Source: a virus. From it: a DNA stretch of 60,945 bases. Location: positions 1 to 60,945 of the IMG/VR virus record IMGVR_UViG_3300031784_000032; one strand, written 5' to 3'. Position 1 is the stretch's first letter. Every line of letters starts with the position of its first letter. Positions 49,714 through 58,219 of the stretch are shown piece after piece. The notes under the pieces were generated by a model. That model did not search any database and was not told the origin of the DNA. It worked only from the letters and a program-made list of their open reading frames with translations. Both the position numbers and the translations under genes were made by a program.

Positions 49714-52018
49714 CTGAGTCTCCATCTTTTTTAGTAACTGTAGATTTGTAGCCTTCTATTGGACTCCAGTCTCCTAGATCCATGCCTAGTATGTAGTCTA
49801 CTACCTTCTGGGCTTCTGAGGAGGATAGGGTAACCATGTTAGGGTCATCCTTTAGGGCTGCAAGCCAGCTCTTTACGTAAGCTGCAGTGTTATCAAAGTC
49901 GCTATTGACTCCAAACATGCTCGCCAAAATAGCAGCTGCTATCTCAGCTATGAGCTCCTCTTGGCCGCGAGCGGCGCTATCAGATCCATACTTGCTGGTA
50001 AGTTCTGTCCTATCTAGGCGATCCTTGTGTCCCGTGCTGTGGGCTAGCTCGTGGGCAATAGTGTCAAACATGTCTTCTGGACTGTTGAACTGCTCCTTGG
50101 TTGGAAGTGTAATTCTATCTAGAGAAGGACTCCAGTTTGGAGAAGAAGCGTGGTTCCCGTACTCTCCAATGTAGGTGTACTCAACTTCTGGTGTCTTTAG
50201 ACCTTTAGCTTCCATAGACTTTTTGTAGCGCTCTAAAATAAATTCTTGAGCCTCTAGAGGAGTCTTTGGTTCTCCTGCCTCTTCTTTAGCAGTAGGAAGA
50301 GTAATGCCATCAATCTGAGAGACGTTAAAGACTGTTCCGGTTCCAAATCTTATAAAGCTACCGGTAACTACTTCTTGTCCAGTTGCAGAATCTTTCTCTT
50401 TGCGAACCTGCTTGAAAGGTATAAGAATTGGAACACCCTTCTCGCCTTTTCTAACGTTTCCACCGAGATCCTGAGCTTGCTTGTATGTCATCCAACGAGG
50501 GTCGTCATATCCAGAAAGCTGCTGGTTTAGTCTTAGAACCATCGCGTTTATGCCATTGTAGATATGCTTTGATGCTGGGTTTCTAGGTAAGTCTGCTCCT
50601 GCAAAGTTTGATCCTTCTTTAAACGGTTTACGCCAAGGAGTCTTACCTTCTTTAATTTTTTCTAACAGGCTAGACAGAACTTTTTCTTTGGCGTCTTTGC
50701 TGTTTGATATTGACTTACCCTGGTCGACTGACTCCTCTCCTACTGCCTGATCAAAGCCAGCTAACTGGGCATCAACAAAGTCAGGAGTTGGGTCTGGGTT
50801 TAAGCTTGAAGCTTTTGGAGTAGTGACATCTAATCTTTCAGACTGTATGGTTGGGAAGACCTTAGTCTTTAGTGGGTCCCACTGAGGCAAAACATCATTC
50901 CCCAGTAAGTACTCAACCGCAACCTGTGCTCTAGACACTGCAGCGGTTACAGCGTTGTTGCGATCTTGCTCTTTAACATTTTTTAAGTGGTTAAGTAAGT
51001 ATGCTGTAGAGTTTTTAGAATCAGAACCTATTCCAAACATTCGACTTAAAATCATGGCACCTAGCTCTGCAGTAAGCTCTTCCTCCGCCCTACTTGAGTC
51101 ATCACCTTCAAAAGCTTTATCTAGTTCTTTTCTATCAAGTCGGTTAAGTTTACCCGTAGAGTGGATAAGTTCGTGAGCTAGAGTGTTAAACCACTCTTCG
51201 TCATCCTCAAAATTTGCTCTAAGCGGTAGTCGTATTTTTTCAGGCTGAAAAGAACCGTAGTTTGGCATCCATCGAGGATTTTGATCTTCATCAAGCTGAA
51301 TCCCAAATACATTTGGTTGTCCGGTGTCTCTGATCTCAGAGGCTTCGCGTAGGCGGTCTAAAAGAATATTCGCAGCTTCTTCTGGAGTATATGATTTGTT
51401 GTCATCTTGGTTATATGACGGGATTCCATCGACCTGGTCGCCATTAAAAACAGTAACCTTCATAAACTCATACAGCTCTACAACTTTGCCTTTGACATCA
51501 GTAACCAAAACCTGAGGGACTAGGATTTGTGTACCTTTGGTACCGCTAGGAACTGACCCACCCATATTTAGTATTTGCTGAGCGGTCATCCAACGAGGGT
51601 CGCTAAATCCGTTCTTAGCCGCTGCCTCTTCTAAAGCAAACACGTTGGGACCTTTGTAGTAGGCTCCAGTACCAGGGTTTACTGGTATAGGCCTAGTAGC
51701 GTTGCGGTCCCATTTTCTTCGCCAAAATGCGAATTTTTTAACATTATCAAAAGCGTCATATAGTTCAGAAAGAACTGAAATTGAAGCAGCTAGGTTGGTT
51801 TTAGTGACCTGTGTAGTTTTTTCTTGTAGCTGCTCGTCATCTAGCTTGAGTGGGTTAGCTTTAGATCCTGGCTCGCCCACTGCTACCGCAGGACGTACAG
51901 AGTTGCTTGGCGCTGGCTCAGGGCGATACTTAGCTAGAACCTTGTTAATTCTGTCAATAGCCGCGGCATCTTGATCTAGACCAACACCACTGTCAGCCCC
52001 CTCGCTGGGGGCTACGCT
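49706..52018 (-). CDS. ardC-like: Tandem ArdC antirestriction/metallopeptidase protein, predicted -1 frameshift product
   Basis: The -1 frame is open from the slippery site at 52024-52018 through to TGA 49706. The only start-like codon is GTG 51880, which has no ribosome site and would give 724 residues. Two full ArdC units follow each other: an N-terminal ssDNA-binding domain (YYKGPNVFAL...DPRWMTAQQILNMGGSVPSGTKG; second copy IYNGINAMVL...DPRWMTYKQAQDLGGNVRKGEKG) and a zinc peptidase domain (HELIHSTG with EELTAELGA near 51150; HELAHSTG with EELIAEIAA near 50040). A GFDQAVG linker lies between them and GLDQDA lies upstream of GTG. ArdC of plasmid pSa protects incoming DNA from restriction; here it would be part of a virion polyprotein. 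The protein is followed by a coupled small gene. Confidence 0.75.
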   Translation of the reverse strand, partial: SVAPSEGADSGVGLDQDAAAIDRINKVLAKYRPEPAPSNSVRPAVAVGEPGSKANPLKLDDEQLQEKTTQVTKTNLAASISVLSELYDAFDNVKKFAFWRRKWDRNATRPIPVNPGTGAYYKGPNVFALEEAAAKNGFSDPRWMTAQQILNMGGSVPSGTKGTQILVPQVLVTDVKGKVVELYEFMKVTVFNGDQVDGIPSYNQDDNKSYTPEEAANILLDRLREASEIRDTGQPNVFGIQLDEDQNPRWMPNYGSFQPEKIRLPLRANFEDDEEWFNTLAHELIHSTGKLNRLDRKELDKAFEGDDSSRAEEELTAELGAMILSRMFGIGSDSKNSTAYLLNHLKNVKEQDRNNAVTAAVSRAQVAVEYLLGNDVLPQWDPLKTKVFPTIQSERLDVTTPKASSLNPDPTPDFVDAQLAGFDQAVGEESVDQGKSISNSKDAKEKVLSSLLEKIKEGKTPWRKPFKEGSNFAGADLPRNPASKHIYNGINAMVLRLNQQLSGYDDPRWMTYKQAQDLGGNVRKGEKGVPILIPFKQVRKEKDSATGQEVVTGSFIRFGTGTVFNVSQIDGITLPTAKEEAGEPKTPLEAQEFILERYKKSMEAKGLKTPEVEYTYIGEYGNHASSPNWSPSLDRITLPTKEQFNSPEDMFDTIAHELAHSTGHKDRLDRTELTSKYGSDSAARGQEELIAEIAAAILASMFGVNSDFDNTAAYVKSWLAALKDDPNMVTLSSSEAQKVVDYILGMDLGDWSPIEGYKSTVTKKDGDSDE

Positions 52019-52024
52019 TTTGGG
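51995..52024 (-). promoter_or_regulatory. Programmed -1 frameshift signal: slippery heptamer plus hairpin
   Basis: On the minus strand the last codons are GCC CCA AAA GCG TAG. The heptamer C CCA AAA (52024-52018) allows tRNA-Pro and tRNA-Lys to slip back to CCC and AAA. After 4 bases AGCCCCC and GGGGGCT pair with a 5-base loop (52013-51995), a 7-bp GC-rich stem. The stop codon overlaps the stem's 5' arm. All three standard parts are present at the usual spacing. Confidence 0.8.
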
Positions 52025-55000
52025 GCAGAGTCTCCAAGAAGGTTTTCTAGTCGATCTACGTATTCTAGGATTCCCCTAGCTACGTCTTCTCCGTCGCCTC
52101 TACGGGTTCCTCGGAACCACTCAGCTATGTCGTTCAGCTTAGAGATTAGCGCCTGAGGGTTGTCAGCATAAGTCGAGAAGATTTGTCCACTCAAAAACTC
52201 ATCTAATTCTGATGGCAAAAGCTCGTTATTATTAGACTCTAAGTTTTCTGCTGCCCAGCGAGCCGCGTCTTCTTGGTTGTCAAAACTTCTTTGCTCGTTT
52301 TGGCTGTCGTTTTCGGGAGAGGTTAAGGTTGCAACCCAAGTTTCCTCTTCTTCATCTTCGTCTAGAGCAACTCGTGCTTCCCAGCCGCCGCCTCTGTTGT
52401 CTCCAACATTGCTGTTTCCTGGCTCATTTAGCTGGTCAAAAGCGATACCTTCTGAGGGGTAGTAGAACTCAACAAGATCGTTAGCTCTTCTAGAAGTGCG
52501 ATCAAACTCTAATTCGCTTCCGATATCATCGCTGTCGCGCTTAGCGGACTCAACTGGGCCAAGCCTAGACTGGATGCTGCTGAGTAGTTTTTCAGCAAAC
52601 TGCTCTAGCTTCTGTCTTAAGCTGCCCTCTCCAACATTGCCGATAGCATCGTCTAACTCGACATACATGCTAGCCGCATCTCCGATGTCTTCAGGGTCAA
52701 AATCCTTAAGAGAGTCTGTTGGCAAGAAGGTGCTACCAATTTCACCAGCGTCTTCAGCCGCTTTTATCTCGTCTAGTAGGTTCGAAGCTTCGTCCCTGTC
52801 ATAGAGAGGTCCTGAAGCCGGAGCTGAAGGAGCAGCCTGATCTAGTCCAGGAGTGTTTCCGGCCTCGACATCAGCTATAGCTTTGTCTAATACAGAGAAG
52901 GAGTCTTCATTTCTAACGTCAGCTCTTAGTCTCTTAAGTGCCTCAAGATCTCCATCTTCAACTAAAGACTTGATGTAGTTGTCGAGACCTCCAGGAACGT
53001 TTGGCATCTCCTTGAGCTGGCTTATGATGCTTGAGACATCAGCCTTAGACAAGCTGTCAAGATCTTTTAAAATCTCGTTTCTGTCTTCTTCGGAAAGTCC
53101 CTTAGCGTAGACGTCGCGATTAACCGAGTCAATCATCTTTTGAGAAGGCTTGCCGTACTGACCAAGATTTTCTTTGTCATCTAGAACACGGAGCTTGCCA
53201 ATAAGAGCACCGGCCTGAGCCTTGCTTAGGTTCTTGTTAGTAGCTGCTTCAGCAACAGCGGCGGCAGTGTCAGCGTCTACATTCATCTTGGATTCAACAA
53301 GACTCTGTAGGTAGTTGTACTGAGCGTCAGAAGCTGGCTCTAGCTGCTTTTCGGTGAGAGGCTTGGTTGGAGCGTCTTGGTCTAATCCCTCATCCTCTTC
53401 GTTTTCTTCGTCAAATAGTGAAGCTCTATCTCTTTCCTCATCGCGGAAACTCTGCGAGTTCCATGCTTCTAGAACATCGTTGTACGCTTCGTTGAACTCT
53501 CCGGTCTCCCAAAGATAATCGTAGTAGCGTCTACGGGCAGCCCACTGGAACTGCTCCAAGCCCTGCTCTAGCTCATCCCGCTGGGACTCTGCCTCTTCCG
53601 GAGTTATCTCTCCGTCTTCTTCTTTTGCATTTATTTCGTCAAATAGGCGCTCGTGATCGCTACGGGCGCGCTCAATAGCGTCTTCAATTTCTTGCTTAAT
53701 GTCATCATCAGCACCTACTGCTGAGTCAGGCATAGTGGGGTCAATCTTGGAGTTAACATCTTGGTCAAGGCCAGCTGCGTCAGCGTTATCTGGCTTACGA
53801 CGTAGCTTGTTTGTCAAGGCCTCGATGCCAGGGCGGTCTAGTCCTGCCTCAAGCTGACTGAGGATGTCGTCTAGCTCTTCTGGAGAAATCTGCTTTGTAG
53901 TCAGGTAGCCCTGTAGAGAGTTCAACATTCTGTCGGTTGGCTTAGTGGAGTCTACTCCTGGCTTGAACGGCTTCTTCTGAAGATCGCCAAATAGGGCAGA
54001 AATCTGAGACTTAGAAAGGTTGCGGTTGTCTAGAGCATCTTTGATGGCGTCAGAAGTTAGAGAATCAATCTCGTCGCGCTCGTCAAAAAGTTCCTGCAGT
54101 AGGTCATACTGCTTAGAGGTAGCTGGCTCGAGCTGCTTTGGAGATAGCCCGCCATTTTCTTTCTTAAACGCAGCTAATTTAGAGTCGTCTACTTTTTTCT
54201 GTAGCCAAGCAGCAGCTTTATCTTCTGCTTTAAACTTTCTGGTGGAGACTTCTCCCTCAGCGTCTGTGAAGGAGCCTTCCCAGGTGCCGGAGCCGTCGGA
54301 CTTTATAGATCCAGTAGATCCATCTGGTCCTTTGTAGGAAGCATTTCCGCCTTCTGTGGCCTCGATCTCTCCTGATCCAGGAGCCTGCTCAAAGTACTTT
54401 GAGTTGAGCTCATCGTAAACATCACGGACTTCGTCGTGAGCATCCTTGTACTTAGGGTTCTGCAGGAAGCTAGCCATCTCATCTAGGTCTTGACGTTCTA
54501 ATACACCTTCCGCAACCTGAGAGTTGTCAAACCCTTTACCAAATCCGTTAGCTACCCACTCGAAGGCTTCCTCGGGGCTGTTGAAGTCTTGCTCAAGTTC
54601 AAGGGTATCCTGGCCACTGCCATCCCTATCTCCATAGAAGATAGTTGCTACCCATTTACCTGGAGCATATTCAGACAGGTTAACTACTGCCGAACCAAAG
54701 TCGTAGAAGTCACCGTCTGCTTCAAACTCGTTCGAGTTTACTGAACGCTCATACTGCTTGGTGTTCGAATTGTAAACTATTTCTACACGAGGAGTGATGT
54801 TGTATCCGTCAGCAAGCTGCTTTACGGTATCTGTCGTAGATCCGCCTGCTTGGTCAAAGCCGTAGTCGTAGTCTCTGTCTGCCCAGTCATCGTTTAGGAA
54901 TTTGGAGAATTTGTCGTCATCGTTAAGAATCTGAGCAAACTCTTCAGCGAAAGCTCTTGCGTCATCTAAGGAGTCAAACTTTTTTTGCTCAAAGAAAGAG

Positions 55001-57453
55001 TGCTCAACGTTCTCATCAATAAGGTCGCGAGCTTCTTTAGTTACTTCCCACTGGAGTTTCTTAGTGTTTGGGTCGTACTTTTTAGAGATAGAAACTGTGC
55101 CAAGACCGCTCTCTCGCTCGAAGCCGTAATTTCCAAAATCATCAAATTTTATTAAATCGTTAGGATTAAAATTAGCTTCAGCTAAAGTACGGCTAAGGGC
55201 GTCTGCAACTTCTCCTGGAGACGTGAGGTCGCGCTCGGTTGCCTTAAAGCTGCCAACAGATTGACCATCGTACTCAACAGTAATTCCGGAGGCGTCTACA
55301 AGTCCACCCTCACCGTCCGAGTCGCCGTCTGGTTCAAAAGTTAGTTTTAGTTTTCCGTCTGGTGAGGTGTACTCTCTGGAGCCTCCGCCTAGGTCTTTCC
55401 AGCTATCCTGATTGTCTATGGCATCAAAGTCAATAGCGTCTTCAAACCAGTTAGGGTTTTTGGCATCCTGGTCTAGGCCATCTGCTTGGCCATCAAACCA
55501 GTCGTTATACATAAAGTCGTAGAAGTCAGAAGACTTACCTAAATCAATCCACTTTTGTGCTTCAGCTATGGCTTCTTGCTCGGAGTCAAACATCTTAGTG
55601 TCTTCATACTGGTAGACACCGCGTGGGTGCTGTTCAATATCCTCAAACCCGCTCTTGACGAGCTGCCACTTGTCTCCAACTTTAGAGATGTCAGCACCAG
55701 CAGTGTCAGAGTAGTACTCTAAATCTCCGCTGTCAGTTCTCTCTAGGTCTGGACCGATGTCAACAGCGGAGTCTTCTGGCTCATTTAAGCTTCGAGGAGC
55801 ATCTTGGTCGAGGCCCGGTGCAGCTTCTTCTGCGTACTTTTTTGCTGCCCATGAAATTGCAGCGCCGACTTCTTGGTACCAATTGTCTAATTCCCAGTCC
55901 TCAGGGTCGCCCTCTTGCGTTTTAGCTAGTGGCCTATCATTACGAGCTTCGACAACTGCTGGGTCACTAAAAATCTTTTCTATAAGGTCCTTAGTAGTTT
56001 TGTCGTACTCAGCATTCCAGTTCAGATTCTTATCGTCAGGTCCATACGCGTCTATTGATGGCTGCTCTGAGTCAAGCCAAGAGCCATCTCTCCGCTCCAT
56101 GCGCTCAAATTCTCTTCTTGCTTCAGCAGAGTCAAGGTTGGATACTAAATCTTCTATTGCAGCTGCTCTAGGGTCTTCCGGTTTTCCAATGGCTGTAGGA
56201 TCCTCTTGATCAGAGGCAGGAGCGTCTTGGTCGAGACCTGGCTCTTCTGGTTCTGGCTTGCTGTCTTCTTCAAAAGCATCGTAGGTAAGTGCAATTTTGT
56301 TTGCGCCGGCCCAGTCCTGAGCAACACCGATTATTTCGCCGTCTCTGTCAGTTAACTCAAAGAACGGTTCGTTAGGATCTTCGGCACCACTTTCGCCAGC
56401 ACCTTCAAACATGTAGTCACCTTCAGGGCGAGTGTCTACCTGACGTAGTGTCTGACCTGTCTTAGATGTAAAAGATCCATCTTCGTTCTTAGTCCAACCC
56501 TCTGGTGCATCTTTTTTAGTTTTTATAAACTCGTCTAGAGGAATAGCAGCGTCTCGCTCTGCCTGAGTCGGCACTGCAATACTGCGCTTTCCTTTAACGC
56601 CTTTCAGTGCGCGCTTAGATAGAACAGCTTTAACGGAATCTGTCTTAGCTGCATCGATGGTGTAGATACCATCTGGAATCTCGTCGGATCCGCTGAACTC
56701 TACCTCAAAGTTGTTGGTCCCACGCTCAGCGCCAACAATTCTTCCGTTTTCAGAGAAAATGCTTCCGTCTCCACGGCTAAAGAATCCCTTTAGACGTCCA
56801 AACTCTTCAGCGAATCTACCATCGCGGTGGCGACGACGTACAGCAGCAAGTGCCTTAGACATTGCGGAGCGCATTGCAAAGCTCATTCTGAACGCTGCAG
56901 TGATCGGAAGACTAATGTCTTCTGGAACATAACCTGCTGCAACTAGTGCTGAAAGTTTATACGCTGCGTAGTCTGCTTCAACTGATCCTGGCTGGCTTGC
57001 GTATGCTTTGTATGTGTCGTATCTAGCTTCGTCAGAAGCAATGCGAGGGTCTGCAGCAGTCCAAAGCGCGGTGGCCTGGTTTAGTGCAGAGGCGGTCATA
57101 GCCCCGCGGTTAGTTCTTGACGGGTGACCTACTGGTAAAAAGTCTGTAAAGTCTGAAAGACCAGAAGCTAGTACACCGCGCTGTGAGTAGTTAATTACGT
57201 TGTCTACGGCATTTGCTGCGAAGAGCATCCACTCGCTTGGGTCTGCAGTTATGTGCTTATTAATTGTTAGGTCAATAATTTTTTGTACTGAATTATTGGA
57301 AAGTTGACGAGCCGAAGCTACTAGAGCATTCTGAGTCGAAGCGTATTCGGAGATAGCGATGCGAGACAGGTGCTCGGCGTCTTGAACGGTGTAATCCGCG
57401 TCAGAGTAGTAGTTCTCGATCTTAGCGAGTAGGGAATCGAACGCTTGGCTCAC
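52012..57453 (-). CDS. Giant low-complexity virion-operon protein with tandem repeats
   Basis: A 1,813-residue acidic protein starting at GTG 57453 (AAAGG upstream). Residues about 1-230 are helical, ending RRRHRDGRFAEEFG. Then come repeated units separated by G(L/F)DQ(D/A) motifs (56222, 55799, 55462, 54844, 53755, 53372, 52833 in plus coordinates). One repeat type is a W-x-V/A-x-L/I strand pair followed by F-x-(S/N)-x-x-(E/D)-A-x-x-(W/F)-A. The other is a helical LEPA(T/S)xxQYxxLQxL...NxNLSKxQxxALxxxL unit, present twice and echoed by further P-x-x-(R/K)-M-(L/I)-(N/D)-S-(L/V) units, resembling DUF3072. It ends in a -1 frameshift signal. The next gene in frame -1 encodes two ArdC domains. 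Function is unknown; it may be an internal virion protein. Confidence 0.7.
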   Translation of the reverse strand: MSQAFDSLLAKIENYYSDADYTVQDAEHLSRIAISEYASTQNALVASARQLSNNSVQKIIDLTINKHITADPSEWMLFAANAVDNVINYSQRGVLASGLSDFTDFLPVGHPSRTNRGAMTASALNQATALWTAADPRIASDEARYDTYKAYASQPGSVEADYAAYKLSALVAAGYVPEDISLPITAAFRMSFAMRSAMSKALAAVRRRHRDGRFAEEFGRLKGFFSRGDGSIFSENGRIVGAERGTNNFEVEFSGSDEIPDGIYTIDAAKTDSVKAVLSKRALKGVKGKRSIAVPTQAERDAAIPLDEFIKTKKDAPEGWTKNEDGSFTSKTGQTLRQVDTRPEGDYMFEGAGESGAEDPNEPFFELTDRDGEIIGVAQDWAGANKIALTYDAFEEDSKPEPEEPGLDQDAPASDQEDPTAIGKPEDPRAAAIEDLVSNLDSAEARREFERMERRDGSWLDSEQPSIDAYGPDDKNLNWNAEYDKTTKDLIEKIFSDPAVVEARNDRPLAKTQEGDPEDWELDNWYQEVGAAISWAAKKYAEEAAPGLDQDAPRSLNEPEDSAVDIGPDLERTDSGDLEYYSDTAGADISKVGDKWQLVKSGFEDIEQHPRGVYQYEDTKMFDSEQEAIAEAQKWIDLGKSSDFYDFMYNDWFDGQADGLDQDAKNPNWFEDAIDFDAIDNQDSWKDLGGGSREYTSPDGKLKLTFEPDGDSDGEGGLVDASGITVEYDGQSVGSFKATERDLTSPGEVADALSRTLAEANFNPNDLIKFDDFGNYGFERESGLGTVSISKKYDPNTKKLQWEVTKEARDLIDENVEHSFFEQKKFDSLDDARAFAEEFAQILNDDDKFSKFLNDDWADRDYDYGFDQAGGSTTDTVKQLADGYNITPRVEIVYNSNTKQYERSVNSNEFEADGDFYDFGSAVVNLSEYAPGKWVATIFYGDRDGSGQDTLELEQDFNSPEEAFEWVANGFGKGFDNSQVAEGVLERQDLDEMASFLQNPKYKDAHDEVRDVYDELNSKYFEQAPGSGEIEATEGGNASYKGPDGSTGSIKSDGSGTWEGSFTDAEGEVSTRKFKAEDKAAAWLQKKVDDSKLAAFKKENGGLSPKQLEPATSKQYDLLQELFDERDEIDSLTSDAIKDALDNRNLSKSQISALFGDLQKKPFKPGVDSTKPTDRMLNSLQGYLTTKQISPEELDDILSQLEAGLDRPGIEALTNKLRRKPDNADAAGLDQDVNSKIDPTMPDSAVGADDDIKQEIEDAIERARSDHERLFDEINAKEEDGEITPEEAESQRDELEQGLEQFQWAARRRYYDYLWETGEFNEAYNDVLEAWNSQSFRDEERDRASLFDEENEEDEGLDQDAPTKPLTEKQLEPASDAQYNYLQSLVESKMNVDADTAAAVAEAATNKNLSKAQAGALIGKLRVLDDKENLGQYGKPSQKMIDSVNRDVYAKGLSEEDRNEILKDLDSLSKADVSSIISQLKEMPNVPGGLDNYIKSLVEDGDLEALKRLRADVRNEDSFSVLDKAIADVEAGNTPGLDQAAPSAPASGPLYDRDEASNLLDEIKAAEDAGEIGSTFLPTDSLKDFDPEDIGDAASMYVELDDAIGNVGEGSLRQKLEQFAEKLLSSIQSRLGPVESAKRDSDDIGSELEFDRTSRRANDLVEFYYPSEGIAFDQLNEPGNSNVGDNRGGGWEARVALDEDEEEETWVATLTSPENDSQNEQRSFDNQEDAARWAAENLESNNNELLPSELDEFLSGQIFSTYADNPQALISKLNDIAEWFRGTRRGDGEDVARGILEYVDRLENLLGDSAPKA

Positions 57454-57507
57454 GTGGGTGCCTTTCTGAGCAAAGGAGTATTTGCTAAAAGTATATTACT
57501 AGAAGTT

Positions 57508-57524
57508 TACCGCATTATGCGGTA
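57508..57524. other. Palindromic hairpin TACCGCA-TTA-TGCGGTA
   Basis: A perfect 7-bp inverted repeat in the 73-base gap before the giant gene. On the plus strand it is followed by TTTTATTTC, on the minus strand by AAACTTCT. The minus-strand genes on both sides would gain no clear terminator from it. It could act as an operator or weak mRNA hairpin. Confidence 0.4.
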
Positions 57525-57526
57525 TT

Positions 57527-58219
57527 TTATTTCTTTGTTGACTTTGGGTGACCCTTTGGTAGCAGGTCATTATCTGTTGTGTACTTTGAGTTTTTAGGAG
57601 ATCCGGTTTTTAGTAAGTGCAGGTATGCGTTCACTCTGGCCATAGCCCAAGAGTTGCGATTCTGGTCAGGCCTGTGAGATGTAGAGAAAGCTCCAGCACC
57701 CCTGCGGTATACAGCTTTTAGAGTTGGAAGAGTTGCTTTTCTGCCAGCTTCTGCCTTTTCGTTGTGGCTTTCTACCTTGTTCTTGAGGGACGTAATTATG
57801 GTTTCGTTGAAAGTTACGCTCTTGCCATCGTCGGCCGAACCTTTAGGGTTCTTTTTAGATCCTTTGATTTGATCTTTTTTCGGAGCAGGCTTTGAGCCAG
57901 CTGTAGCAGTGACTGCGCCATCTGGCAATACAGCAAGACGGCATAGGCCGTTCTCCTCCACTGCTTCAGCTAGGATCTGGCAGGCATTTCCGCCCATGAA
58001 GAAGACACAGTTGCCACACTTAACGCCAATCTGAGCGTTCTCCTCATTCTCTGAGGCAGGAGTGTACCCAACCCAAACACCGCTGTTGTCGTCGTTAAAC
58101 TTTCCGTACTTTTTGGCAACCTTTAGGATTGCGTCAGCAAACTCTTGCTCTTCTGGGACTAAAGAGTATCCCGAGATATTTGAGTTTCCACCAAAAGCAG
58201 ACTCTAAATACGAAGACAT
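57527..58219 (-). CDS. Virion-operon protein with Cys motif and conserved C-terminus
   Basis: A 230-residue ORF whose ATG overlaps the upstream TAA. IGVKCGNCVFFMGGNACQILAEAVEENGLCRL (C-x2-C-x8-C-x12-C) near residues 65-95 resembles a metal or cluster site like that of small ferredoxin/HiPIP-type folds. A basic linker (PAPKKDQIKGSKKNPKG) follows. The C-terminal 90 residues (LKAVYRRGAGAFSTSHRPDQNRNSWAMARVNAYLHLL...YTTDNDLLPKGHP) match a C-terminal block I recall from many phage capsid-region proteins of unknown function. It is next to the Dps-like gene, so iron chemistry is a possibility. Confidence 0.6.
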   Translation of the reverse strand: MSSYLESAFGGNSNISGYSLVPEEQEFADAILKVAKKYGKFNDDNSGVWVGYTPASENEENAQIGVKCGNCVFFMGGNACQILAEAVEENGLCRLAVLPDGAVTATAGSKPAPKKDQIKGSKKNPKGSADDGKSVTFNETIITSLKNKVESHNEKAEAGRKATLPTLKAVYRRGAGAFSTSHRPDQNRNSWAMARVNAYLHLLKTGSPKNSKYTTDNDLLPKGHPKSTKK

